Assembly (NCBI GenBank): GCA_015501075.1
Contig: JADNYJ010000062.1
Span: forward strand, 1 to 64,000
Length of the DNA: 64,000 nt
Source: Gymnopilus junonius
Lineage: Eukaryota > Basidiomycota > Agaricomycetes > Agaricales > Galerinaceae
Direction: 5' to 3'
Below are positions 20,133-30,307 of this stretch, in pieces (the stretch's first letter is position 1; every line of letters begins with the position of its first letter). The translations under genes were made by a program, and so were the position numbers. Under the pieces are notes generated by a model. That model saw nothing but the letters and a program-made list of their open reading frames with translations. It searched no databases and was not told where the DNA came from.

Positions 20133-23100
20133 ATGTCCCAGTACAAATCTGCCATCCGCTCTCAGCCAGCCCTTGATTCTCCCGACTCTCAAAAGTTTCG
20201 CAGCCAAGCTCGCCAACTCCAAGAGCTCTTCCCCAGCTGGACCAACGATGGTCCGTTTTTCTTTTTTTTTCTTCTTTTTTCCGATGCGCGTCTACTGACT
20301 CTTTTTTTTTCAGACCTGCTCTCTCTTTTGAACGATGTCGGTGGCGATGTCCAGATTGCTGCAACCAGAATCACAGAAGGTGGGTCTCAGTGTCTTGTTT
20401 TTCGTCGTTATTGTCCACTTATTGCGTAAACAAAGGCACCGTCGAAATATGGGGCGAAGTCTCCCGCAAAAAGGACAAGAAGGCACCCGCCACTTCCAAG
20501 ACTCCCGCCCCTACTCGTGGCGTCCCTGGTGATACCCGTGGCACGCGCGGTGGAAGGGGTGGCCGAGGTGGTGGTCCGGGTCGCGGAGGCGCCGTCACAC
20601 GCGGCCGCGGTGGTCTCCCTCGGGGCGGTGCAAATGGTCATATTCCCCGCACAGACAACCCTCGTCCTTCTTCTGCAGCCCCAGCTGTGAATGGTCATGC
20701 TGCAGATTCGACAAAGGCCCCCGCCACAGACGACTCGACCGCCAAACACGAGTCGCCTGACCACCAGCAACAGCAGAATGGCGCATCTGGGTGGGTCGAG
20801 ACGAGTCTAACTGAGAGTCCTGCTCAGCCTACGTCCACTTGGGGCGCGAAGGATGTTCCCAGCACTGCCCAGGCGTCACACGCAGCTGCTGTCAAACAAG
20901 CTTCAAAGCCTGCAACTTCCAAGCTGTCTTGGGCTCAAATTGCACGGTATGTCTTGTTTTTTTCTTCCATCGTTCTCTTATTGAGTATCGTTCGTCATTA
21001 GGCCCCAGGAGAAACCAGCTCCACTTTCTGCCCCTACTCCCTCACAACTTCCACCTCAACCCGCCGTTGCTCTCCCTCCCCCCTCAGCACCTGAACCCGA
21101 AGCACCCACAGAATCACAGGAACATGGTTGGGAAGAGCCGACAACTGTCGAAGCGCCCACATGGGACGAAGAACCACAGAAGCAACCCGCTGCTACCGAA
21201 GCCTGGCCTCCATCAGCAGAACCGCCCACAGAGTTCGTCAAGGCTGTTGAGACCCCACCAGCGCCCGCTGCTCAGGAAGTCAGCAAGCCTGAACCTGTCG
21301 AGGAACCCACAGCTGTTCCCGAACCTGTGCCAGAGCCCAAAGTGGAGGTCAAGGCGGCGTCTCCCGCACCTGTCGCCGCTCAAGCCACCCTGGCATCGCA
21401 AGCTGCCGCCACCCCATCACCGAAACTCTCAGCACGCCCGGCCGTTGTATCACACAGGAGCAGTGCTCGTCACAAGGTCACTGACCAACCTGTCACGATG
21501 CCCATCTCGTTTGGCACTGGTATTGAGAAGGTCGGCATGCAGTTTGGTAGCCTGAGCTTGGCTGGCGATGGCTCTGTGACTGTCCAGTGCGTAACCATGT
21601 TTTTTTTGTACGTCTTGAGATTTGCTAATCCTGTTTTTGTCACTTCTAGACCTGAATCGGAAGCTTCTCCAGCAGTCTCTGAACCTGCTACTCCTCCTGC
21701 GCCCCAAGCCAAGGCCCAACCTGAGCAAGTACCTCCTCCGCCTCCCGCTACGGCTCCAGCTTCTTCGACCTCCCTTACCTCAGTATTCCAACAGCAGCAA
21801 GCTCAGCCTCCGCAACAACCAGCCCAACCCCAGGCTCTCCCCACTCAGGCAGCCACCCCTCACCACACCATCCCCACCTCAATCTCTCAACCCATACCTC
21901 CCAGTCAAACTTCGGCTCCCCATGGAACTGCCGCATCTCCCCTCCAAACTTACGCCCAACAGCAAAATAACGCTCAGCAGCTCAACAACTCCCATCTCCA
22001 GCAGCAACCTCAACACCTGCAGCAGCCCCCAAATCTTCACCAACAACCCCAGCACCTCCAACATCTCCCTCAGCAATTACAGCAAAACCACTCCACTCAT
22101 CATTCTTACACCCAGCACGGCCTTCCCACTCATATTGATCCCTCGCAATCCGCTCAAGGCCCCGTGCAACAACCCCTCCCAAATGCAACGCACTCGAATT
22201 ATTTCCGCCAGGCAGAAGCAGCGTCGTCTGTGCCTTATTTCCACACCCCCACACCCCCTGCTGCTCAATCCCAGGAGAGCACGTATGGCTCATTCGGTCA
22301 ACTGGGGGCGCAAGCTCAACATCAACAACCTTCCCACCTAGGAGCATTCGCTTCCTCCGACTATGGATACGCCGAGAACTCGAGGGTAAGTTTTATGTTT
22401 TTCTTCGTCCCGTCCGGTTGTGTTTATTGTATTTCATAGGCCTTCTACGATTCTTACGCCCAACAGTCCAGCTTTGGCGGTCGTAATCCTCTTGTCCACG
22501 ATGACGGTAAAGGCATTCCAGGTTCCCAACAACCCACAAACGCAAACCTTCCTCCCTCGAGCGGCCAAGGCCCTCAACACGCCTCTCAAGCCGCAAACCA
22601 ACCTCAACCCGCCGGCGGCCAAGGACCTCAGCAAAACTACCCTCCCCCTCTCCCTTACTATTACACTCACGCATATCCTCAGAACCAATACTACGGCTCG
22701 CCGTACAGCTCTGGCTACGTCCCCCAGCCCTTCGTCAAGTACCCTACGATGTTCCAGCCCGGGCCCCCAGGACCTGGATCGGCCGCGAACCCCGCGGCGA
22801 AGCAGCCAGCTGGGAATGTTGGCGTGCAGCCACAGACCAATCCATACAACCAAGGGTTGTACCAACAGGCAGGTTACGATGACTATCAGCCTCATCCTCA
22901 CCATTCACAACATCAACACCAGCATACGCATAGTCTTGGGTTGTCCCAAGGTGCCGTCGGCGTGGGTGCCGGCGAGTATGGCAAGCAGTTGTACGGGGCG
23001 GGAGGACAAGGTGGCATGCAAGGCTTCATGGGGCTTGGTGGACAGTCCGCGACAGGTGGAGCGGGTCCCGCATCGAACGCTGGACCGCGTAGCGCTGCGT

Positions 23101-23435
23101 CACCTGAAGCGGCTTACAAGCCATATGCTTCAAAGGATGTCTCCTCCAGCGCAAGTCGTGGAGCACCCGTTCAACAAGGTGGTCAAGGTCAGGGTCAGCC
23201 CCAGAACCAAAGTCAAGGCCCCACAGGTCAAGGAGGACCACAAGGGCAGAGCTTCTATGGTGGAAACAGGTTTGGCAGTGGTGTAGGAGGGGCAGGTTCA
23301 GGTGGAGTTGGCGGGGCGCCACAGCAAGCTGGACATCACCAACAAGCAGGTCCTCATCTCGGATATCCACAAGGTGGCAATGAGCCCAACTTTTACGGAT
23401 ATCAGCCAAGGCAACAACAAGGCTATTGGCAGTGA
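20133..23435 (+). CDS. DEF1: DEF1, RNA polymerase II degradation factor
   Basis: Exons join MSQYKSAIRSQPALDSPDSQ, LQELFPSWTNDG, DLLSLLNDVGGDVQIAATRI and WGEVSRKKDKK: an N-terminal CUE-type ubiquitin-binding helix bundle. An RG/GGR-rich stretch (about 20530-20630) follows, then SKLSWAQIARPQEKPA and long proline-, glutamine- and alanine-rich sequence (QQQQAQPPQQPAQPQ; HLQQQPQHLQQP), ending GNEPNFYGYQPRQQQGYWQ at 23435. This build, a CUE domain then a long Q/P-rich tail, is that of Def1, which bridges ubiquitin ligases to stalled RNA polymerase II so it can be degraded after DNA damage; in yeast the Q-rich tail is cleaved off to let the rest enter the nucleus. Five short introns are supported, each leaving frame. 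The tail is repetitive and fast-evolving, so exact ends of internal exons are approximate. Confidence 0.85.
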
Positions 23436-23890
23436 CCATGAGTGGTTTCTGTTGTTCATCGTGCATTTTCTTCCTGTTGTTTATACATTTGTTTTTTGCA
23501 AAATCTTTTCAAGCTTTCACTTTTTTCCTTGGTATCCTCACTCAGTACTTGATTCCTCATTGTCTCTCTAATATCATGCATTCAATACATCCATATCTGA
23601 AGACTCTTTTTACTGCTTTTGTATGTGTATCACAATGCAATTCTTGGGCTCTAATTGGTTGCTAAATTTTGAAATCATGCTCCCTCTATTGTGCATGGCA
23701 CACCTGTAGCTTATTGCTAATATTTACTGTACCTGCACTGTCAAGGATATTTACCTGTTTTTTTTTGTTTTTTTTTAAATCAAGGATTTACAGTGTCTCA
23801 AAAAACAGTCAGAACATTAGGGCCAGATCAATGCAAAGAGCAGAGCTTGTCATTTCATCTTTGGAATGCTCTGGTAGGTCTGGTAGGTAG
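23436..23890. other. 3' flank of DEF1 grading into repeats
   Basis: T-rich 3' untranslated sequence. At 23761-23790 a T-run is followed by AAATCAAGGATTTA, the same 14 bases that follow the T-run of the LINE at 32648. This may be the remains of a severely truncated LINE 3' end on the minus strand. From here CpG becomes rare up to about 32.6 kb. Confidence 0.4.
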
Positions 23891-24080
23891 TGTTGGGGCA
23901 TAGGCAGACAACCTGAGTATCCAATATTCAGTCAGAGATTGAATAATTATCTTAGATGGTAGGTAGAATTGATATTGTAGTATATAAGCAGCCATCTGAG
24001 AAGGACAGAATCTAATTGTTTTTGTACCTGAATCTCTACCTTCCTTGAAAGAAAGTCTAAGGGTTTTATTGAATGCTACA
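23891..24080 (+). repeat. Candidate 5' LTR of the first Copia remnant
   Basis: Begins TGTTGGGGCA and ends GAATGCTACA, about 190 bp, with a TATA-like TATATAAG inside near 23980. It directly precedes gag-like sequence. No second copy was found, so the call rests on the ends and position only. Confidence 0.35.
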
Positions 24081-25995
24081 TACATAGACTACACCATTGC
24101 CAAAGGGTTATGGGCCCTGGCTTTAACAACTTCAAGAGCATTTAAATCCTTGCAAATTTGAAGTCAACAGCAACATCAAATCCATCAAGCCTATATTTAT
24201 CAAGATCAAGATTCATGATGACGATTACCAAGATTGACACATGTGTTGCACAATCAATCATGAAGCTTCCAGAACTGCTCAGAGACAGCAACTGGATAGC
24301 CTAGAGGACCAGAATGGTTACAGTGCTAAAGGTTTGCTGCATCCTAGAGTACACTAAGGGAACTATTCTGAAGCCTGGGACAGATGCATCTATGGAGGAT
24401 TTAGATGCCTGGCATTTTAATGATTCTTATGCTCAGTTGCTGATCCAGATGAACATATCTGATAATCAGCTTATTCACACACAGAGTGCCCAGACCACCA
24501 AGGAGATGTAGGATAATCTCACATCAGTCCATGACATCAAGGGCAGTTACATTGTGATTTCTATTCTTCATAATCTATTTAAAACTTCCACAAATGAAGG
24601 TGACAACATTGTCGCACACCTTAACATGCTCAAGAAGTTATGGGAGTACTCAAATACTATGGACAAGAACAGTTGAATCCCTGATAACCAATTTAAAATT
24701 ATCATAGCATTGTTCTTGCCTCCTTCCTGGGACATGTTTACTGATCCATATATTAGTAAGCAGAAAGACCTAGAAAAGAACTAGTCAAAGCTAAATATAA
24801 AGTCACAAGATTTCATTGGTATTCTAATGGAGGAATACTGACACTGCCAGAAATGCAGTCTAGCCTTGGATTATATGAATTATATCAGCAGTCCAGGCCA
24901 AGGCCAGAAGCACAAGCTTGCAAACCACATTAGTGTGATAGTGCATTCAGGCACTAACAAAGACAAGTGCAAGCACTGCAGTCATAACAATCACAAGACC
25001 ATCAACTCAAATACCTTGGACAGGAGCATTGCTCCCTTTGTGGATGATTCAGCCATGGCATCAGGAAATGGTACTATAAGGGGAAGCCAGAGGGTAGCTC
25101 AGCTAAACAACTGCAGAAGAAGCAGAAGGTTGGCCAGACCCATTAGACCATGTGCACAGAGACTCAGGATCCTCAGAAGGATGAGGCATCTAAGGATAGC
25201 ATGGTATCATTCATTAATAATATAGAAGATATTCAGAAAGATGGAACAGTAGCTTATAATTTTAGCAACTACAATTCCCATAATTACTGTACTATTTCAA
25301 TCAATTCACTGGTCACAGGTCACACCCAATTTTGGGAGACCTCAGATTTAATTTTTTTCTTGATTTATCTGATTTTCTGAGATTTTTCGAAAATCTCAAA
25401 AAGTTAATGCTCAGTGAATTGATTGAAATGGTACAGTATGCTGGAATAGATGAGCGAGTTATCTATTATGATTGGCTTGCCAACTCAGCAATGACTTCTC
25501 ATATCACAAATCAGCATGACATATTTATTACATATAAGCCCCTAAAGGATGCAGTAGTTCAAGGCATATGAGACTTGACTATGTGCACTATAGGGAAAAG
25601 AACCATTGAAATAGAATAAGTATATTGTGAGAATTGAAAATGTCCTTCACATTTCTAATAATTGCAACAATCTTATCTCACTTGGCAGATGGGATGCCAG
25701 CAGTGGCCATTATCTTGGTGAGAATAGGGTATTATCCCTGCTTACTAAGGATGGCTAATAGTAATGCATATGCATAAACCCACATAACAACAAAATAATA
25801 TATGTGCATCTATAGAATAAGTAAATAATGCTGTAGAGACAGTGCAGAGCTGGAAGATATGGCATAGACATTTTGACCATATAGGATACAGTGTCTTGCA
25901 GCACATGATGCAAGGCCAGCTGGGTGATAGTTTCTATGTAGATGATAGAATGCCAAAACTGGACTGCCAAGCTTATACAGAATCAAAGCAATTTA

Positions 25996-26143
25996 CAGAC
26001 TCCTTCCTAATCAGCAACAGGCTTTTAAATATTACATAATTGCTCCCAATTTGAACTTTGAACAGAGCTAATGCCCACCGCTGACTGGCACAACTCATCT
26101 TTGATATTGTTTGGCAGGGCCCTTATCATGGGAACTTTTGCCT
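25996..26143 (+). repeat. Left terminal inverted repeat of the MULE
   Basis: 148 bp from CAGACTCC to TTTTGCCT. Differences from the right copy are mostly C/T or G/A. Confidence 0.85.
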
Positions 26144-26440
26144 CAATGTGTCACACTGTCATAGCTATTTCCTATTTTATACCATGTCTTGCTATCATGT
26201 CCTTCCTCTGATCTCTCCAAGGTCATCTTCCTGAGTTGAGAATAATTTATCAGTAATACTATCCTGTTGATTCCCAAAGTTGGGTCTGATTCACTTTCAC
26301 TCTGGATTTGCATCTCATAGGGATGTAATTATTTTCCACAACCATAGCATATTTGATTGTATCTTCTTGCTAGCAACCTGCATAAATGAGCCTTCAAGGT
26401 ATACTGATGTTGCATTTGCCATATTGAAATAAAGACTGTA

Positions 26441-26797
26441 TTACCCCTCCAACATCAGCACTACTTCAGCTAAAACTTTTTTTCTGATCTTGTTGAATGC
26501 CCAATCAATAACTTTATCCAGAGCCAGTATGTGAAGACTTGCACAGAAATCAGTTATGTCACCTAGCAATGCTTCTTGATCTTGAGAAAACTGCTCAAGA
26601 ACTTTTGTGAGGAAATATAGGATTGATAAATAGTTAGTAGCCAGAGCTTCAAGGACATTTTTGATGTCAGTTTTGCAGGACATTAGATAGAATTGACAGC
26701 AGTGGATTAATCTACAAGATCTATAAATCTTGCTACTGACATGTGCTAGATGCATGGGCTGCTCTGCAGTTGTCAATTTTAGATAATTATAAGGCAA
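26441..26797 (-). CDS. Unrecognised ORF inside the MULE
   Basis: 118 codons, starting six bases inside the right terminal repeat and filling about half of the interior. The peptide (EQFSQDQEALLGDITDFCAS) looks helical. I recognise no domain and no DDE or zinc motif, so it is not an obvious transposase. It may be a captured gene fragment or chance. Confidence 0.25.
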   Translation of the reverse strand: MPYNYLKLTTAEQPMHLAHVSSKIYRSCRLIHCCQFYLMSCKTDIKNVLEALATNYLSILYFLTKVLEQFSQDQEALLGDITDFCASLHILALDKVIDWAFNKIRKKVLAEVVLMLEG

Positions 26798-26939
26798 AAG
26801 TTCCTATGATGAGGGCCCTGCCAAACAATGTCAAAGATGAGTTGTGCCAGTCAGCGGTAGGCATTAGCTCTGTTTGAAGTTCAACTTGGGAGTGATTATG
26901 TAATATTTAAAAGCCTGCCACTGACTGGGAAGGAGTCTG
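26792..26939 (-). repeat. Right terminal inverted repeat of the MULE
   Basis: 148 bp, inverted copy of 25996-26143, ending GGAGTCTG before the duplicated AGCAATTTA. Confidence 0.85.
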
Positions 26940-27150
26940 AGCAATTTATAGCTCTGTTTCTAAAAAAGGTGCAGCAGCATGCAACAAGGCCTAGAAAGCT
27001 GACTCATATTGATCTCTGGGGCAAGTACCAAACAACATCAATCCATGGCAATCAATATTATACTTGGAGGCTGAGGGCCATTGCTTTGCATGGTAAAATG
27101 AGGACCAGGTATGCAGCCTTAGTGATGGCTGCTTCACAGCTTAATTAATC

Positions 27151-27640
27151 AGTTAAACCAGTTTAAGACTGATTTTTCAGTGAAAAAGGCTTTAAAATAT
27201 ATAAATCTAAGTTGGTAGTAAATTTTAGATTGACTGTACAATTAAAAAAAGTCAAAGATCAGCTAAAACAAACCACAATTGGCTGAGATATAAAATTTTC
27301 AATGTCATTGTATGAACTTTTAATAAAATTTATTGTGTCTTGATCAGTTTTTGGTCAATTTACTTGATGTTAAGTGCATTTTGAAGGGTAAATTGAGGGC
27401 TACAAAATATTGGTCCAGACTGATAAGACCAGTCTATGTGGACCAGTCTTTTTGAGGTCTTTGGCTTTAAAAATAAGCCAAAAAAACATCATAAATTGGC
27501 CAGTATTGACAGAGGTATCAAGGTCTTGATCTGATGGGCCCCATGACTCTGGTAAACCACATGGAATAGCATGAACCATTGGCTCCCATGCTAGGCATAA
27601 ATGCAACAAGTACTGTTTGCAACACTGGAATTAATATACA
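27151..27640. other. AT-rich junk between Copia remnant and LINE
   Basis: Very AT-rich, no coding signal seen. It may be the worn 3' part of the Copia element; no LTR copy was found here. Confidence 0.4.
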
Positions 27641-29663
27641 AGGTCTTCATTTTGATGTTGAATTGCAATTAGTGGCCTCACCTCTCTTCCTGATATGGAA
27701 GTATAGAAGTGGACCACCTTCTCACTATTGGAGCTTAAAGAGGCTTTGGCATCCTGCTCCAACAACTCAGCACTGGGTCCTGACCATATTAAATGGCTGC
27801 ACCTTAAGGTGATTATTCATGAAGAACACTGTCTTCAGATGTTCATTCAGTTAGCTAATGCCTGCCTTCGGGTTGGGTATTGGCCAACTCATTTCAAGGA
27901 GTCCCTGTTGGTGATTATTCCCAAACTGAACAAGCCCTCATATTTGATGCCTAAGGCATTCAGACTCATTGTGCTTCTGAACACCCTGGGCAAATTGGTT
28001 GAGAAAATGCTTTCCAACCGCATTCAGTTCAATGCTGTGAAGCATGATATATTTCACCCCAATCAACTCAGTGGCATGCATCAGTACTCCACTGAGGATA
28101 CAGGCTTGCTCCTCACACACCTGGTGCATGCAGGGTGGGCTCGTGGTTTGAAGACCAGTGTCATCACCTTTGATGTGGCACAGTTCTTCCCCTCCCTCAA
28201 TCATGATGTATTGATTGTGATTCTCAAGAAGCAGGGCTTCTCTCCAAATGTGGTGAAATTCTTTTCATCATACCTTGTTGGCCACTCCATGTTGTATGCA
28301 TGAAATGGATTTCAGTCTGACCCCCAGCAGGCAGACATTGGGGTAGGGCAGGGCTCAGCCTTGTCCCCAGTTCTTTCAGCACTGTTCCTTGCACCAGTAC
28401 TGAAGCTGTTTATGCAGAATGAGTCAGTTTCTGATACAACTCTGCTTTCTTATGTCAACAATGGCACTCTCATTGTGCAGTTGAAGACACTTGATGACAA
28501 CTGCATAGCCCTGAAAAGGTCCTATGCAGTGATTTTCGAACTCTTTACAAAGTTCACCCTCACTCTTGAGCATGACAAAATGGAGTTATTCCATTTTGAT
28601 TACTCTCACTCTGAGTTCAATTCATCTATTGACTCCCAAGCCATATTGGCGATACCTGGGTTTCTTCTTTGACTGGAAATTGACATTTCACAAGCATGTC
28701 CAGTACTATTCCACCAAGTTCTTTACCACTGTTAAGGTAATGAAGATGCTTGGTAACTCATCTAGGGGGCTTATGCCCATGCAAAAGCATCTGCTTTACA
28801 GGTCTTGTGTGTTGCCTATTGTGACATATGGCCTTTATTTGTGGTTCTTCCAGGGGGCTAAGTGCCAGGGGACCATTAAATTACTGACCAGCATGCAATG
28901 GCATACTGTGCTCTGGATTACGGGTGTATTTTGCACCTCCCCAATGGGAGGGATCGAGGCCCTTGCTGGTCTTGTCTCTATTCAATTGGTCTTAAAATGT
29001 GCTGCTGCAGTAGGTGTGCTGCACATGGCGGCCCTTTCAGACACTCACCCTATGCACTCTTTATTGAGTGCGCCATACTCCAAGAAAGTGACTCATCACC
29101 CTCACTCCACTGCCTTTATGACTGCCCCACAATGAGCTAAGGTTTGGGGCACTGTTATGGATGTGGATGACACCCTCTATGTTGTCAGTAAGCCTCTAGA
29201 GCCCTTCACCCCAGAAGCCCACCCTGGATTGCGATTCCTTGAGCTGCATTATGGAATTCACTTTGATATTACTCTGGCACCCAAGAATAAGATTGGGCTC
29301 TGGCAAGAATGGTTAGACCACTTCTGGGAAGCCTCAAAGTGGGAACTGTCTACCCTGGTCTGTGTCAACAATGGAAGTTGCCCCACTGACCAGAGCAAGC
29401 AGGCTATTGCAGCTTCACTTGTATTCCACCAAGGAGTTGAGGTGCATGCATCTCGCTATGCAGCCAGGAGTGCTCTTGCAGAGGATGCAGAGCTCTACTC
29501 CCTATGTACTGCAATTGTCTGGGCCTATGCCATAGACAACTGTGACTACATCATCATCATGTCAGACTCCACCAAGGCATTGGGAAGTCTGCTTGATGCC
29601 TCTGTGCATTCCAGCCAGGGTCATTCCTTGGCCATTATTCACACTTTGACAGAGTGGTGGGCT
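27641..29663 (+). pseudogene. LINE copy A: 5'-truncated, CpG-depleted reverse transcriptase/RNase H
   Basis: Closely matches ORF2 of LINE copy B (32.6-39 kb, opposite strand). Blocks: LKEALASCSNNSALGPDHIK, LANACLRVGYWPTHFKESL, the LNTLGKLVEKMLSNRIQF thumb-side motif, SVITFDVAQFFPSLNHDVL, VGQGSALSPVLSALFLAPVL, and LLSYVNNGTLIVQ where the catalytic YVDD has become YVNN. An RNase H-like region (ASLVFHQGVEVHASRYAA; IIIMSDSTKALGSLLDA) follows. Stops and shifts occur, for example after HSMLYA at 28301. Similarity to copy B begins near 27640 and ends at 29661, exactly where an LTR starts. Where B has CG, A usually has TG or CA, so A is the older or more methylated copy. Confidence 0.85.
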
Positions 29664-29664
29664 A

Positions 29665-30227
29665 TGTTAGACTTGCACAAATAAGCAAGAATCTGTGTAG
29701 TTAACACAGCTCAACCAACTAGTATGCTCAAGTACAGCAATCACTAAGAATCACAGAGTATAACTCAAAATGCTTATAACTTGTTCAATTCAAATCATAG
29801 TGTCTTGCTTTTGCTTGACATAGTAGGAAACATAGTATCTAAGGTAGCTACATGCCCAAAAACTGCAAGGCATGACAAAACACCCAAAATGTGGACAATT
29901 TGAAAATGTCAAAACACAAATACACTTTAAATGCCATGTATGCTATATCACTAGAACCAGATTTTCGACCTGATTTCAGATCTCAAATCCGTTTTCCGAA
30001 ATTCTAACTCTACACCAAGTAATTCACAAAATACTAGAGAAAATGCAATCAAAAGCAGAAACTGTTAGAAGGACTGAAGTCCAGAGTTAAGAACTATCTA
30101 AATACAAGGAGAAACTATGTACTACTCACCTGAAGTCCAGAGTTAAGAACTAAGGACTTCAGGAGGACTTAGCTACAATGTAACTACTCTGTGACATGTA
30201 ACATATCATGTGAGAGTCACTCTAACA
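29665..30227 (-). repeat. LTR of the second Copia element
   Basis: 563 bp bounded by TGTTAGA and TCTAACA, perfect inverted 7-mers, as LTRs have. The adjacent TACCCCCAT reads as a purine-rich primer tract on the minus strand, so this is the 3' LTR of the element whose polymerase lies at 30308-32640. Inside, a 23-bp direct repeat occurs at about 30077 and 30132 (CTGAAGTCCAGAGTTAAGAA core). The LTR begins where LINE A homology stops, marking the insertion point. Confidence 0.75.
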
Positions 30228-30307
30228 TACCCCCATGACTGAACATGTCTCTAAGTCTACAAACAAGAGAGAAAGAGAAAAACAAGACAAGAAAGACAAG
30301 AAAAGAT

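Larger units (their letters stand above)
25996..26939. mobile_element. Mutator-like (MULE-type) TIR element with 9-bp target duplication
   Basis: Ends CAGACTCCTTCC at 25996 and GGAAGGAGTCTG at 26939 are inverted copies. The inverted repeats run 148 bp each (25996-26143 and 26792-26939) with a handful of mismatches. AGCAATTTA occurs immediately outside both ends (25987-25995 and 26940-26948): a 9-bp target duplication, typical of Mutator-like elements. It sits inside the Copia integrase region and splits it cleanly. The 650-bp interior has no transposase I recognise, so it would be non-autonomous. Long TIRs with 9-bp duplication argue against hAT (8 bp) or Tc1/mariner (TA). Confidence 0.85.
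24081..27150 (+). pseudogene. Degenerate Ty1/Copia gag-pol, interrupted by a MULE
   Basis: Pieces in order: a gag segment (DASMEDLDAWHFNDSYAQLL) at about 24.3-24.8 kb, a CKHCSHNNHKTIN knuckle at 24.97 kb, protease-region WLANSAMTSHITNQHDIFI at 25.48 kb, pre-integrase HRHFDHIGYSVLQHMM at 25.86 kb, then DCQAYTESKQF, broken at 25995. The next Copia block (RPRKLTHIDLWGKYQTTSIH) resumes at about 26.95 kb, on the other side of a 944-bp insert. Stops and frameshifts are everywhere, reverse transcriptase is missing, and sequence beyond about 27150 no longer looks like Copia. CpG is strongly depleted. Long dead. Confidence 0.75.

Noticed and set aside
20839..22341. Long proline/leucine/histidine-rich plus-strand frames
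   Set aside because: Alternative frames of the Q/P-rich DEF1 tail; composition only.
26441..26797. MULE ORF as a transposase
   Set aside because: Too short and no DDE, SWIM or zinc motif visible.
24081..27150. Fungal CRISPR-like or satellite array in the AT-rich part
   Set aside because: No regular spacing; Copia blocks explain it.
29665..30227. LTR as the 5' LTR of the plus-strand LINE region
   Set aside because: LINEs have no LTR; the primer tract and polymerase orientation show a minus-strand Copia.
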